From contig CAMDGB010000010.1 in NCBI GenBank assembly GCA_945897915.1, forward strand, positions 1 through 64,000: a stretch of 64,000 nucleotides of DNA, read 5' to 3'. The notes beneath the pieces are model-generated. The model was given only the letters and a program-made list of their open reading frames with translations, was not told the DNA's origin and did no database searches. Every line of letters starts with the position of its first letter. The stretch's first letter is position 1. Shown here in pieces: positions 43,701-54,600 of the stretch. A program made the translations under genes and the position numbers. The stretch is from Chryseobacterium gleum (lineage in GTDB: Bacteria > Bacteroidota > Bacteroidia > Flavobacteriales > Flavobacteriaceae).

Positions 43701-44696
43701 TTAATTCTTAAAATTAAAGGTAATAGTTCCTACTTGTTTTTCAGCAGCGGAATCACTTGGTGTCCATTTTGTTTTTCGTGCGAAGTTTTTAGCTAATGCA
43801 ATTAAACAAGCATCTCCCGTTGTACCTCTACCATTTGATACTCCAATAGTATTTCCAGCTTTATCAACTGTAACCTCAATTACTACTTTTCCGAAAGAAT
43901 TACATTCGTTATCAACTGCGGGTTTATTAATATTTCTTCTTCCTGCTAAACTGAAATTGGCACCACCTGAGCCACCACTTCCATTTCCACCACCAGACCC
44001 TGAACCATTTCCTGCTCCAGTCCCAGTCCCGTTTCCAGTTCCGTTGCCACCACCTGTTCCGCCACCAGAGCCACCACCGCCATAATACCCGTTAGCATTA
44101 GCGCTTCCGTTTGCTGCACCTTGGTTTCCATTGGTATTACTATTTCCGTCACCACCTTTATTTTTACCTTTGATCATATTGCTCAAAGCGCTATTAGGTT
44201 TTTTTACGGGTGTTTTTGGAGATTCTACTGGTTTGGTTTCAATAGGTTTTTTTTCAATGGGTTTACTTTTTGATTTTTGTGGAGTAGGTACATCGGCACC
44301 AACATTGTCTTGAGTTAAAATGTCTTCAGGAGTATATTCTTCAGGTTCTGAAGCCACATCTTTCATATTCACCTCTAAGGTTTCATTTAAATAATCGTCA
44401 CCTTTTCCAAAATCGGTATCCCCAATATTTAATGAAACGCCACCGCCACCGCCACCTTGTGCTATCAACATTTCGGTTTTTCCGTACGGAGGCCAAAATC
44501 GTACAAATAATAGTAAAAGCACGAGGCAAACTACTGAATGCGTTGTGATTACAATAGATTTATTTGAATCAGAAAGTCTTGATTTCTTTATAAAATGAAC
44601 CAACAACCAAATAGTGCCAATTAAAAAAACCAATAAAAGCAAGGTGAAATACCCGTGCTCATACAGCGATTTTAATAATTTTATAATTGATTTCAT
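43701..44696 (-). CDS. TonB-like energy transducer with glycine-rich linker
   Basis: A 331-residue TonB-family protein. The C-terminal domain (about 245-331), with FGKVVIEVTVDKAGN and the terminal KQVGTITFNF, matches TonB/TolA C-terminal folds that contact outer-membrane receptors. Upstream is a Pro/Lys segment (about 130-175) and a highly Gly/Asn/Ser-rich linker (about 175-250). The N-terminus has two hydrophobic segments (about 17-35 and 48-66) rather than the usual single TonB anchor, followed by GGGGGG. It is not next to exbBD, so its partner is uncertain. It is a single gene upstream of pepT on the same strand. Confidence 0.75.
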   Translation of the reverse strand: MKSIIKLLKSLYEHGYFTLLLLVFLIGTIWLLVHFIKKSRLSDSNKSIVITTHSVVCLVLLLLFVRFWPPYGKTEMLIAQGGGGGGVSLNIGDTDFGKGDDYLNETLEVNMKDVASEPEEYTPEDILTQDNVGADVPTPQKSKSKPIEKKPIETKPVESPKTPVKKPNSALSNMIKGKNKGGDGNSNTNGNQGAANGSANANGYYGGGGSGGGTGGGNGTGNGTGTGAGNGSGSGGGNGSGGSGGANFSLAGRRNINKPAVDNECNSFGKVVIEVTVDKAGNTIGVSNGRGTTGDACLIALAKNFARKTKWTPSDSAAEKQVGTITFNFKN

Positions 44697-44746
44697 TTGG
44701 TTTTTTTAATAGTAACGATTAAAAGTAATAAAAATTGTTGACACAA

Positions 44747-44782
44747 AAAAACTAGGTTTAAAAATGTTTCAACCTAGTTTTT
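44747..44782 (-). terminator. terminator downstream of the glutamate dehydrogenase gene
   Basis: A 12-bp stem AAAAACTAGGTT / AACCTAGTTTTT with a 12-base loop is flanked by A and T runs. It lies just after the Glu dehydrogenase stop on the minus strand. Confidence 0.8.
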
Positions 44783-44805
44783 AAATATTTATTTATTAAA
44801 TAGTA

Positions 44806-46032
44806 TTATACTAATTGTTTCAATGCAATTTCATAAGCCCTAGCGCTAATATTTGTCTTACTAGCATTAACATCAAATGTTTTTTGAATGGCTTTTCCTA
44901 TAATTTCAGATGCGTCATTAAAAATAGCTTCATCTGTCATTTGTACTTTTTTCTCCATAAAATAAGCAAAAACTCTTGCCATTCCACAGTTTGAAATGAA
45001 ATCTGGAATTAAACTTACTTTATTGTCAGTTTCTTCCATTATAGGTCCGTAGAATATTTCTTTGTCGGCGAAAGGAACGTTAGCACCACACGAAATTACT
45101 TCTAATCCATTTGCAATCATATTTTCTACATTTTCTTTAGAAACAATTCTTGAAGCAGCGCATGGAGCAAAAATATGTGCACCAATTTTCCAAATTTTAT
45201 CATTGATATCCGCAAAAGGAATCATTTGGTCAGCAACTAATTTGTTACCATCTTTATTTCTGAATAATTCTGTAATTTCTTCTAATGAAAATCCGTTTTC
45301 GTTTATTACACCGCCATCTCTATCGATGATTCCGACTACTTTCGCACCCATTTTAGAAAGATAAAAAGCGGCGGCTGAACCTACATTTCCAAAACCTTGT
45401 ACAATGGCTTTTTTACCTACGACACTTCCGCCATAAATTTTGTAAAAATGTTTCACAGCTTCAGCAACACCGTAACCCGTAATCATATCGGCTACTGTGT
45501 ATTTTTTAGATAAATCTGGAGTAAATTCACCATTTTCAATTACTTTAATTACACCTTGGCGTAACTGTCCAATTCTATTGATTTTATCCGCTTCTGTGGG
45601 TTTAAAATGTCCGTTGAAAACGCCTTCTTGAGGATGCCAAACACCACATTCTTCTGTCATTGGAATTACTTCGTGAATTTCATCTACATTCAAATCGCCA
45701 CCTGTTCCATAATAATTTTTTAATAACGGAGAAACCGCTTTGTACCAACGTTCCAAAACCCCTTTTTTACGAGGATCTGATGGATCGAAATTAATTCCAG
45801 ATTTAGCACCACCAATTGCTGGACCTGATACAGAAAATTTTACTTCCATAGTTTTAGCTAAAGAAAGCACTTCGTTTTGATCTAATCCTTTTCTCATTCG
45901 CGTTCCTCCACCTGCAGCACCACCACGTAATGAATTTATAACAGTCCAACCTTCAGCTTCCGTTTCTGGATCTTTCCAATTGAAAACGATTTCTGGTTCT
46001 TTATTTTCGAATTTATGAAGTAAATCTTTCAT
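44806..46032 (-). CDS. glutamate dehydrogenase-like (Glu/Leu/Phe/Val family)
   Basis: A 408-residue NAD(P)-dependent amino-acid dehydrogenase. GGAAGGGTRM near residues 33-42 and IGGAKSGINFDP (about 73-84), with the catalytic Lys, are the substrate loops; the nucleotide loop GFGNVGSAAAF lies near 219-229. Length is close to the glutamate group and longer than the leucine dehydrogenase in this window. Product and cofactor cannot be settled by reading. A TATATTTG box lies at 46062-46069. It is a single-gene unit. Confidence 0.82.
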   Translation of the reverse strand: MKDLLHKFENKEPEIVFNWKDPETEAEGWTVINSLRGGAAGGGTRMRKGLDQNEVLSLAKTMEVKFSVSGPAIGGAKSGINFDPSDPRKKGVLERWYKAVSPLLKNYYGTGGDLNVDEIHEVIPMTEECGVWHPQEGVFNGHFKPTEADKINRIGQLRQGVIKVIENGEFTPDLSKKYTVADMITGYGVAEAVKHFYKIYGGSVVGKKAIVQGFGNVGSAAAFYLSKMGAKVVGIIDRDGGVINENGFSLEEITELFRNKDGNKLVADQMIPFADINDKIWKIGAHIFAPCAASRIVSKENVENMIANGLEVISCGANVPFADKEIFYGPIMEETDNKVSLIPDFISNCGMARVFAYFMEKKVQMTDEAIFNDASEIIGKAIQKTFDVNASKTNISARAYEIALKQLV

Positions 46033-46100
46033 GTTTTGATTTTAGGGTTTGATTTATTTTGCAAATATAATTGTAAAAAATGATTGAGGAAAACTATTGT

Positions 46101-47162
46101 CTAAAATACTTCGCCAGAGCTATGATTTTGTTTGGCGCCAGTCACACTTGCTAAAACGTTAATTTCGTTGCGCAATTTTAATACACCAAGTAAAGCAAAA
46201 ATTAATGCTTCTTTATATTGTATGGTTTTTTCATTAGGAATTATGATTTCAGTTTTTGGTAAATGATTTTTGATTCTACCGATTAGAAAATCGTTATAAA
46301 CGCCACCGCCTGTAATTAATAATTTTCCTGTTTTATCTTGAATTATTTTGCCAATTTGAAAAGCAATATGCTCTGTAAATGTTCGCATTTTGTCTTCTGC
46401 TGAAATGGGATAATTCTCTAAAATAGGTAAAATAATTTCCTGAACAAATTCAAAACCTAATGATTTAGGAAAGGTTTTTTTGTAAAACTCTAGTTGATTC
46501 AATTCATCAAATAATTTTAAACTTACATTTCCAGATTCGGAAATTTTACCCTTATCGTCATATTCTAATCCGAAAGTATTCGCATAAAAATTCAAAACGG
46601 TATTTACAGGTGAAATATCAAAAGCAATTCGCTCGTTATTTTCTTCATAAGATATATTAGAAAAGCCACCTAAATTTATACAATAATCGAATTCAGAAAA
46701 TAAAATTTTATCACCGATTGGCACTAATGGTGCACCTTGTCCGCCAAAAAGCACATCTTGAACTCTAAAATTACACACCACTTTTTGATTTGTGATTTTT
46801 GCAATTTCGGGTAAATTTCCTATTTGAAGTGTAAAACCATTTTCTGGCTGGTGCAAAATAGTATGTCCGTGTGAACAAACCGCATCTAAATTTGAAATAT
46901 TATTTTTGGTTATAAATTCAGAAATAATATTTCCTAGTAAATTGGTGTATTCAATATTTAATTCTGAAAGTTCAGTTTCACGGTAATGAATTCCATTTTT
47001 AAGTTTTAAAATCATTTCAATAGTATACGAAATCGTTTCGCATTCTACTATTTTATAAGTCCATTTATCATTTTTTATTTCAAAATTTATATGTGCCAAA
47101 TCCACTCCATCTAATGAAGTGCCAGACATTACGCCGATAACGTTATAGTTGAGCTTAATCAT
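46101..47162 (-). CDS. anmK: anhydro-N-acetylmuramic acid kinase
   Basis: A 353-residue kinase of the ASKHA fold that recovers 1,6-anhydro-MurNAc from cell-wall turnover, giving MurNAc-6-phosphate. The N-terminal motif GVMSGTSLDGVDLAH (residues 10-24) and the ITGGGVYNDFL motif near 290-300 are intact, with GGFSNISYE in between. It is transcribed away from the acyl-CoA dehydrogenase gene. The partner etherase MurQ is not in the window. Confidence 0.93.
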   Translation of the reverse strand: MIKLNYNVIGVMSGTSLDGVDLAHINFEIKNDKWTYKIVECETISYTIEMILKLKNGIHYRETELSELNIEYTNLLGNIISEFITKNNISNLDAVCSHGHTILHQPENGFTLQIGNLPEIAKITNQKVVCNFRVQDVLFGGQGAPLVPIGDKILFSEFDYCINLGGFSNISYEENNERIAFDISPVNTVLNFYANTFGLEYDDKGKISESGNVSLKLFDELNQLEFYKKTFPKSLGFEFVQEIILPILENYPISAEDKMRTFTEHIAFQIGKIIQDKTGKLLITGGGVYNDFLIGRIKNHLPKTEIIIPNEKTIQYKEALIFALLGVLKLRNEINVLASVTGAKQNHSSGEVF

Positions 47163-47258
47163 GGGTTAAAATTACAATTTCTTATTGAAAATTTCATATA
47201 ATTTACCTACATTTGAACGAAATTTTTATGATATATTCAATTAACCTATAGTAAAATA

Positions 47259-48398
47259 ATGGATTTTAAATTAAATGATGAACAATTAATGATTCAACAA
47301 GCAGCTAAAGATTTTGCTGTTACAGAATTATTACCTGGTGTTATTGAAAGAGATGAATATTCAAAATTTCCAACCGAGCAAGTTAAGAAAATGGCGGAGC
47401 TTGGTTTTATGGGAATGATGGTTGATCCCAAATATGGTGGTGCTGGTTTAGATAGTGTTTCGTATGTGTTAGCCATGGAAGAAATTGCCAAAGTGGATGC
47501 CTCTGCTGCTGTTATTATGTCTGTGAATAACTCCTTAGTTTGTGCTGGTTTAGAAAAATATGCTTCTGAAGCGCAAAAAATAAAATATTTGACCCCTTTA
47601 GCAAAAGGAGATGTAATTGGTGCCTTCTGTTTGTCTGAACCAGAAGCAGGTTCTGATGCGACTTCGCAAAAAACAACTGCAATTGATATGGGAGATCATT
47701 ATTTATTAAATGGTACAAAAAATTGGATTACAAATGGAGGAACGGCATCTATTTATTTAGTTATGGCTCAAACAGATGTTTCAAAAGGGCATAAAGGAAT
47801 TAATGCTTTAATTGTAGAAAAAGGAATGCCTGGTTTCGAAATAGGTCCGAAAGAAAAGAAAATGGGAATTCGTGGTTCGGATACACATACTTTATTATTC
47901 AATGATGTTAAAGTACCAAAAGAAAACAGAATAGGTGAAGATGGGTTTGGTTTTGCTTTTGCCATGTCTACTCTAAACGGTGGAAGAATTGGAATTGCTT
48001 CTCAAGCTTTAGGAATTGCTCAAGGTGCCTATGAATTGGCTTTGAAATATTCGCAGGAACGTGTGGCATTTAAGAAACCAATTTTTCAACATCAAGCGAT
48101 TGCTTTCAAATTAGCTGATATGCATGTGAAAATTACTTGTGCAAGATTATTAATTCATAAAGCAGCAACAGAAAAAGATTTGGGCCAAGATATTGCTCAT
48201 TCTGGCGCTATGGCTAAATTATATGCTTCTGAAATTGCTTTAGAAGTAGCAAACGAGGCGGTTCAAATTCATGGTGGTAACGGTTATGTTAGTGAATATC
48301 ACGTGGAACGTATGATGCGCGATTCTAAAATTACTCAAATTTATGAAGGAACTTCAGAGATTCAAAGAATTGTAATTTCTAGAGGTTTGGTTTCGTAA
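47259..48398 (+). CDS. acyl-CoA dehydrogenase (short/medium chain type)
   Basis: A 379-residue flavoenzyme that makes trans-2-enoyl-CoA. AFCLSEPEAGSDA (near 127-139) and KNWITNGG are the FAD-binding signatures, and the catalytic Glu lies in IYEGTSEIQRIV near the end. Chain-length preference is inferred from overall resemblance to short-chain butyryl-CoA dehydrogenases. With the leucine dehydrogenase and HMG-CoA-lyase-like enzyme, a role in branched-chain amino-acid breakdown is possible. Confidence 0.9.
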   Translation: MDFKLNDEQLMIQQAAKDFAVTELLPGVIERDEYSKFPTEQVKKMAELGFMGMMVDPKYGGAGLDSVSYVLAMEEIAKVDASAAVIMSVNNSLVCAGLEKYASEAQKIKYLTPLAKGDVIGAFCLSEPEAGSDATSQKTTAIDMGDHYLLNGTKNWITNGGTASIYLVMAQTDVSKGHKGINALIVEKGMPGFEIGPKEKKMGIRGSDTHTLLFNDVKVPKENRIGEDGFGFAFAMSTLNGGRIGIASQALGIAQGAYELALKYSQERVAFKKPIFQHQAIAFKLADMHVKITCARLLIHKAATEKDLGQDIAHSGAMAKLYASEIALEVANEAVQIHGGNGYVSEYHVERMMRDSKITQIYEGTSEIQRIVISRGLVS

Positions 48399-48415
48399 TA
48401 TTCAAATATAAGTAT

Positions 48416-48446
48416 AAAAAAGGCAGCCAGTTGGTTGCCTTTTTTT
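48416..48446. terminator. bidirectional terminator between acyl-CoA dehydrogenase and murF
   Basis: An 8-bp stem AGGCAGCC / GGTTGCCT with one G-T pair and an AGTT loop is flanked by an A run and a T run, so it can serve both convergent genes. Confidence 0.85.
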
Positions 48447-49729
48447 TATAATATTTCTAATGTTCTTTCTAAACTCATGCCTCGTGAACCTTTTATCAAT
48501 AATAAACTATTTTCTGTTTTCTTATTTGTAAATTCGACTTTAAAAGATTCAAAAGTATCGTAAAAATGCATGTTTGAATTTAAATTTTCATGTGTAAAAA
48601 AATCTTTTCCAATAAAATAAAAGATGGAATTTTCTTGATGCAAACAAAATTCAATTAGTTTTTTATGCTCTTCGGAACTTTCTATTCCTAATTCATACAT
48701 ATCGCCCAAAATAGCTATTTTGTTCTTTTCTTCTAATTGAAAGAAATTGGTTAACGCTGCAACCATGCTACTCGGATTTGCATTGTAAGCATCCAATATT
48801 ATTTTATTAGATTTTTTTTCTATTAATTGCGAACGATTATTATTTGGAATATAGTTTTCTAAACCATATTTTATTTTTTCATTTGAAACGCCAAAATGTT
48901 TACCAATAGTTATGGCTGCATTTATATTATTAGCATTATATAAACCTATTAACTGAGATTGAATGCTGATGTTTTCAAATTCAATTTTTACCATTGGATT
49001 GGTTTCAATTTTATTAATGGAAACAAAATTATCAGGAGTATTTTCACCAAAAGTTATACTGTTTATGTTTTTCGTTTTTTCATTTTGAATGGCATCATCC
49101 GTATTTACAAATGCTGTTTTTTGATTCGCAAAAAGAAATTCGTATAATTCACTTTTACCTTTAATTACGCCTTCAGTTCCGCCAAAACCTTCTAGATGTG
49201 CTTTTCCAAAATTGGTGATATATCCAAAATCGGGTTCACAAATACCGCAAAGCATTTCAATTTCTTTTTGATGGTTGGCACCCATTTCTACAATTCCTAT
49301 CTCTGTACTTGTGTCAAAAGAAAGTAATGTTAAAGGAACACCAATATGATTATTTAAATTTCCGATAGTTGCTTTGGTATTATATTTTTGAGAAAGTACA
49401 GCATGAATTAGTTCTTTGGTAGTGGTTTTTCCGTTACTTCCTGTTAATCCAATTATAATAATTTCAAGCTGATTTCTATGATAATTGGCTAATTTTTGTA
49501 ATGTGTCTAATGTATTTTCAACTAAAATAAATCGTTCGTCAATTTTGTACACGATTTCATCTATTATTGCAAATTTAGCACCGTTTTCTAATGCACTTAA
49601 AGCAAATTTGTTTCCATTAAAGTTATCGCCTTTAAGCGCTACAAACATGTTGTTTGTGTAAATTTTTCTGGTATCAGTTGCAATGCCAGTTGATTGCAAA
49701 AAGTAGTTGTAAATTGTTGCTATTTCCAT
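48446..49729 (-). CDS. murF: UDP-N-acetylmuramoyl-tripeptide--D-alanyl-D-alanine ligase
   Basis: A 427-residue Mur ligase that adds D-Ala-D-Ala in peptidoglycan precursor synthesis. The ATP loop LTGSNGKTTTKE is near residues 95-106, and LDAYNANPSSM (about 310-320) is the family motif of the C-terminal domain. Length is normal. It lies downstream of gldJ on the minus strand, an arrangement familiar in gliding flavobacteria. Confidence 0.93.
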   Translation of the reverse strand: MEIATIYNYFLQSTGIATDTRKIYTNNMFVALKGDNFNGNKFALSALENGAKFAIIDEIVYKIDERFILVENTLDTLQKLANYHRNQLEIIIIGLTGSNGKTTTKELIHAVLSQKYNTKATIGNLNNHIGVPLTLLSFDTSTEIGIVEMGANHQKEIEMLCGICEPDFGYITNFGKAHLEGFGGTEGVIKGKSELYEFLFANQKTAFVNTDDAIQNEKTKNINSITFGENTPDNFVSINKIETNPMVKIEFENISIQSQLIGLYNANNINAAITIGKHFGVSNEKIKYGLENYIPNNNRSQLIEKKSNKIILDAYNANPSSMVAALTNFFQLEEKNKIAILGDMYELGIESSEEHKKLIEFCLHQENSIFYFIGKDFFTHENLNSNMHFYDTFESFKVEFTNKKTENSLLLIKGSRGMSLERTLEIL

Positions 49730-49740
49730 ACGGCTAAAAT

Positions 49741-49776
49741 AAAAAAAAGCCCTTTATTTTTAAAGGGCTTTTGTAA
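49741..49776 (-). terminator. terminator of gldJ
   Basis: A 12-bp stem AAAAGCCCTTTA (49745-49756) / TAAAGGGCTTTT (49761-49772) with a four-T loop lies between murF and gldJ; on the minus strand a T-rich run follows. It may end the gldJ transcript or act as an attenuator before murF. Confidence 0.7.
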
Positions 49777-49791
49777 AATATTTTAAGTTTA

Positions 49792-51507
49792 TTAATTTTT
49801 AACGTTACCTCTCGGTGTTTTCTTATTGTTTTTAGGACCAACTTTAGACATTGCACATCTAAATCCGATATAGTCAGTTGCCATATCTTGAGGAAAATAT
49901 CTTCTAGATGCTGGATCTAACCAATATGCTCTATCTCTCCAAGAACCTCCTTTGTATACTCTTACTTTGTCATCTACTAAAGTAGTTCTGTTGTCAGATT
50001 TGTCATATTGTTTAACTTGATTTCCTGCACTATCTGCTAAAATTTTATGTAATGGAGATTTGTACATTCTTTCATTTGGATCTTCTTTTTTAGTTGCTTC
50101 TTCATCTGTAGCTCCAAAATCAAAGTATCTTGTTGATTGTCTGTCTCCATCTCTATAGTTTCTGTTATCAGAAGTTGAGAAGTTTTGTCTTAAATACGTT
50201 TCGCTTTCGTCAACTGGAATTTGTGCAATAGATCCTGGAAAGTTTCTAGCAATTACTTTGCCTGTACTTAATGTGTCGTACTTAATGTTTTCACTAGTAA
50301 CCATTTCTACTGTTCCGTCTTCACCAATTTTATTTTTATTATATACGTTACCTCTAAAGTAGTTAAAGTCATTTGCTTCGTCATCAATAATTGGTCTGTA
50401 AACATCTTGTACCCATTCTGCTACGTTACCAGCCATATCATATAAACCAAAATCATTAGCAGGGTAAGCTTTTACATAATTTGTAATATCAGCACCGTCA
50501 TCAGACCAACCTGCAATTCCACCGTAATCTCCTTTACCTTGTTTAAAGTTGGCTAATTGGTCACCTCTTAATTCTCTTTTACCAGAACGCGTATATTGAC
50601 CTTTCCAAGGGTATTTCTTTTGTCCTTTGTAGATATTATATTCTCTGTTTCCAATTAAAGCCAATGCAGCATATTCCCATTCCGCTTCTGTTGGAAGTCT
50701 GTACTCAGGTAAAACAATTCCTGAACTTCTTTGTGCGTAAACATTTTTAGCATCAGTGGCAGTAGCTGCTCCAGACTTTTTACTAGGAGCTTTTAGACCC
50801 TTTTGTTTTTTCAATACAATTTCTTGTTTACCTCCAAAAGATTTTGAAGGTGAGTTAATGTAGGCATCTGTATCAAAATTTGCATTAGCAGTTACTTCAG
50901 CACTAATTTTATTCCCTTTTTTAAGGTAACCTTCTTTTTCAAGAATGTCTTCGTTTACACGATTGGTTCTCCATTCGCAAAATTCACTGGCTTGAATCCA
51001 GTTAACTCCAACTACTGGGTAGTTAGCATAAGCGGGGTGTCTTAAGTAGTTGTTTGTCATCGTTTCATTATAACCTAAACGACTTCTCCATACTAAAGTA
51101 TCTGGAATAACACCATTGTAAATGTTTTTGTAATTATCTTCTGATGGAGGATAAACTGATTTAACCCAATATAAGTATTCTGCATACATCATATTTGTTA
51201 CTTCAGTTTCATCCATGTAAAAAGATTGAACATGTTGCTTTGTTGGGCTATTGTTCCAATCATGCATTACGTCATCTTCTACTTTACCCATTGTAAATGT
51301 TCCACCTTCAATTGAGGTCATTCCAGGAGGTGTTTGTTGTTTTTTATAGTTTGTGTTGTATTGGAAACCACCTTTTTTATCGTTGATTTGCCATCCAGTT
51401 GCGCTAGAACCACCTTTAGTGCTTCCGCTTTTGCTACAGCTTGTAAAACCTATTGCTACAGTTAACGCTAGTAGCAATTTTAAAGACATAATTTTAGTAA
51501 CTTTCAT
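49792..51507 (-). CDS. gldJ: gliding motility / T9SS lipoprotein GldJ
   Basis: A 571-residue lipoprotein needed for gliding motility and type IX secretion in related bacteria. The lipobox ends at Cys24 (AIGFTSC). The mature part is a sulfatase-modifying-factor (FGE)-like domain: IEGGTFTMG, FYMDETEVTNMMYAEY, EYRLPTEAEWEYAA, NVAEWVQDVYRP and the C-terminal YKGGSWRDRAYW are visible. The sulfatase-activating Cys pair is absent, so it is structural rather than catalytic. The frame opens ten codons earlier (51537), but the ATG at 51505-51507 gives a good signal. It sits divergently beside porU. Confidence 0.92.
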   Translation of the reverse strand: MKVTKIMSLKLLLALTVAIGFTSCSKSGSTKGGSSATGWQINDKKGGFQYNTNYKKQQTPPGMTSIEGGTFTMGKVEDDVMHDWNNSPTKQHVQSFYMDETEVTNMMYAEYLYWVKSVYPPSEDNYKNIYNGVIPDTLVWRSRLGYNETMTNNYLRHPAYANYPVVGVNWIQASEFCEWRTNRVNEDILEKEGYLKKGNKISAEVTANANFDTDAYINSPSKSFGGKQEIVLKKQKGLKAPSKKSGAATATDAKNVYAQRSSGIVLPEYRLPTEAEWEYAALALIGNREYNIYKGQKKYPWKGQYTRSGKRELRGDQLANFKQGKGDYGGIAGWSDDGADITNYVKAYPANDFGLYDMAGNVAEWVQDVYRPIIDDEANDFNYFRGNVYNKNKIGEDGTVEMVTSENIKYDTLSTGKVIARNFPGSIAQIPVDESETYLRQNFSTSDNRNYRDGDRQSTRYFDFGATDEEATKKEDPNERMYKSPLHKILADSAGNQVKQYDKSDNRTTLVDDKVRVYKGGSWRDRAYWLDPASRRYFPQDMATDYIGFRCAMSKVGPKNNKKTPRGNVKN

Positions 51508-51692
51508 AATTTGTAGGTAAAAATTTAAGTGCTGCAAGATAATAATAAACCATTAATACGCAACAAAAAAATTAAAAAAAGTTAAACAATAATTTTACTT
51601 GATATATTTTGAAACGAAAAAACGTATTAAATATTGTATAAAGTTATATAAAAATTCATTATTAGCAATATTTTAATTTATTTTGCGTTGTT

Positions 51693-54600
51693 ATGAGAAT
51701 GAGAAAAAATTATTTATTATTTATATTCGCTTCTATTTTGAGTTTTGCTCAAAATACTAAAGAATTTTCACTAGTTTGGAATAATGAAAAACCTTTTATT
51801 GTAGATAATACAAAATATATTATACCACAATTTCAATCTGAAAATTTTGAATTTCACACTTCTGAAAGGGCAATTAATTATGTGAATAATTTCAAAGTTC
51901 CGGGATTGGTTTCGGAAGGTGCTGCCTCTATTGAAAATATTGTATTTGAAACAATAGATGTATCAATATTAAGTGGTTTAGACATCTCAAATATTTCCTC
52001 GAAGATTGATTTTAAAGCGTTTTCTTCTTACGCCAGAGATGATGCATTCCTTTCTTTTAATTTTAATCCGATAATTAAAGACAATTCGGGATATAAAAGA
52101 GTAAAATCATTTACGCTAAATTATTCTATATATAATTCTAATAGATCATTTCAAAGTACTAATTCTATTCAAAATTCAGCATTGGCTACTGGGTCTTGGC
52201 ATAGATTTTATGTTGAAAAATCTGGGGTTTATTTAGTTAGTAAAAGTTTTCTTCAAAGCATTGGAGTTAATGTTGCTGTTGACCCAAGAAATATTAAAAT
52301 TTATGGTAATGGTGGTAGAATGTTGCCTTTGCTTAACAGTACTGCTTATCCTATTGATTTAGAAGAAAATGCCATTCAATTTGTGGGCGAAGCAGACGGT
52401 GTTTTTAATGAAAACGATTACATTTTGTTTTATGCAGAAGGGGTTGATACTTGGAATGAAGAGAGTTTGACTCACGTAAATCAATTTGCAGATAGATCTT
52501 ATTATTATGTAACTACAAATGGTTCGGCTGGAAAGAGAATTCAACCTTATATTGAGCCCGTTGCACCTCCAGATTTATTACTTTCTAATTATGATGGCTA
52601 TCAATTTCACGAAGTTGATTTGTTTAACGCAGGAAAAATTGGTAGAAGATGGTTTGGAGAAAAATTTGATTTAGATGATAATCAGACTTTTCCGTTTGTA
52701 CTACCCAATTATATTTCTGGTTCACCCGTAAATTTATCTGCCAATTTTGCAGCTGTTTCATTTGTTTCTACTTCATTTAAAGTAAAAGCAAATGCTGTAG
52801 ATATTGGAACGATTCCAATTAACGCAGCTATTGGTTCTTCTCTAGGTTTTGAAAACATTCTAAATACTACATTTGTTCCTGCTTCTAATGCCGTAACTAT
52901 TGATTTATCGTATATAAATAATGGCGTGCCTTCTTCAAAAGGATATTTAGATTACATTATTTTAAAATATAATGCCGAGTTAAAAGGGTTTGGAAAACAA
53001 TTTTTGTTTTCTAATAATTTAGTAAAAACAAATATTGGAGTAGGCCAATTTGCTATTATTAACGCCTCATCGATACGGTCGGTTTGGGATGTTACAGATA
53101 TTTATAATGTTACAAAATTAGATAATACTCAAAATAATATTTCTTTTAAATTGGCTTTAGGTCAGGATAAAAAGTTTGTTGCGGTTGATAATATAGATTT
53201 TTATACCCCTTTAAGAGAAAACGAAACCAATGTGGCCAATCAAAATTTAAAAGGCACCATATTTAAAAATAATCAAGGTGTTTTTCAAGATATCGATTAT
53301 TTAATTGTAACTCCATCAAGTTTGGTGGCACAAGCTGAAACTTTAGCTAATTTACACAGAAGCAATTCAAATATGAATGTTAAAGTAGTGCCGCTATCTT
53401 CAATATATATTGAATTTGGAGGTGGAAAACAAGATATTGCAGCTATTAGAAATTTTGTAAAATATGTGTATGATAATGCTTCAAATACTGCTAACAAAGT
53501 AAAATATTTAAATTTATTTGGAGATGCATCCTATGATTTTAAAGATAGAATACGTAACAACACGAATGTAGTACCTGTTTTTCATGGTTTTGAAGTTTCT
53601 CAATCTTTAAATCCAAATAATAGTTCAAATTTTTCTTTATTTTCTTCTTTTATGTCTGATGATTTCTTTGCGCTTATGGATAGCAATGAAGGAAATATGC
53701 AAGCTTCAGCAGATTTAATGGATTTAGCTGTTGGAAGAATGCTAGTTTCTTCAAACACACAAGCTTCAGAAATGGTAAACAAAGTTATTGAATATCATGA
53801 TGAAAGATCTCACAAAAGATGGCGAAATAACCTAGTGTATTATGCTGATGACCCCGATCCGTATTTATCGGGTGATTATTTACTACAAAAAGATTTAAAC
53901 GAATTAGCGGATGATGTTGCTTTAGCTAACCCATTTTTTAACACTAACAAAATTTTTACAGATGCATACGTGCAAGAAGTAAGTGCTGGTGGACCTAGAT
54001 ATCCTCAAGCAAAAAAAGCATTTATTGACGCTATAGAATTAGGGGCTTTAGTCTTAAATTATTACGGACATGGAAATGAAGAAAGTTTTGCAGTAGAACG
54101 AATTTTTGAAAAAGCTGACGCACAATCTCTAGGAAACAGATTCAAATATCCTTTGTTTATAACTATAACTTGTGAGTTTACTAGATTTGATGACCCAAAT
54201 CGTCCTACAGGTGGAGAATACATGTATTGGAACAAAGCTGGAGGTGCCATTGCATTATTAGCTACAACTAGACAAATTAGTCAATCTTTAGGAATTCAGT
54301 TAAATGAAGAAATTTATAACAATTTGTTTACCATGGAAAGCAATTCCTACATTTCCATTGCAGAATCACTTCGTCGTGCTAAAATTAGTTTGGGAGGTTC
54401 AAATAAACGAGTCGTTTTTTATATTGGCGATCCCGCTTTAAAATTAGCCATTCCAAGACCAAAAGTAGTGTTAACAAAAGTAAATGGTGAAAATATAAAT
54501 ACCACTACTTTATCTTTACAAGCTTTGTCTTTAGCTACATTAACAGGTGAGGTTTTGGATGAAAACAATACTTTAATAGCTAATTATAATGGAGATTTAG

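Noticed and set aside
43946-44155. 69-codon frame overlapping the TonB-like gene
   Set aside because: Low-complexity reading of the glycine-linker DNA in another frame.
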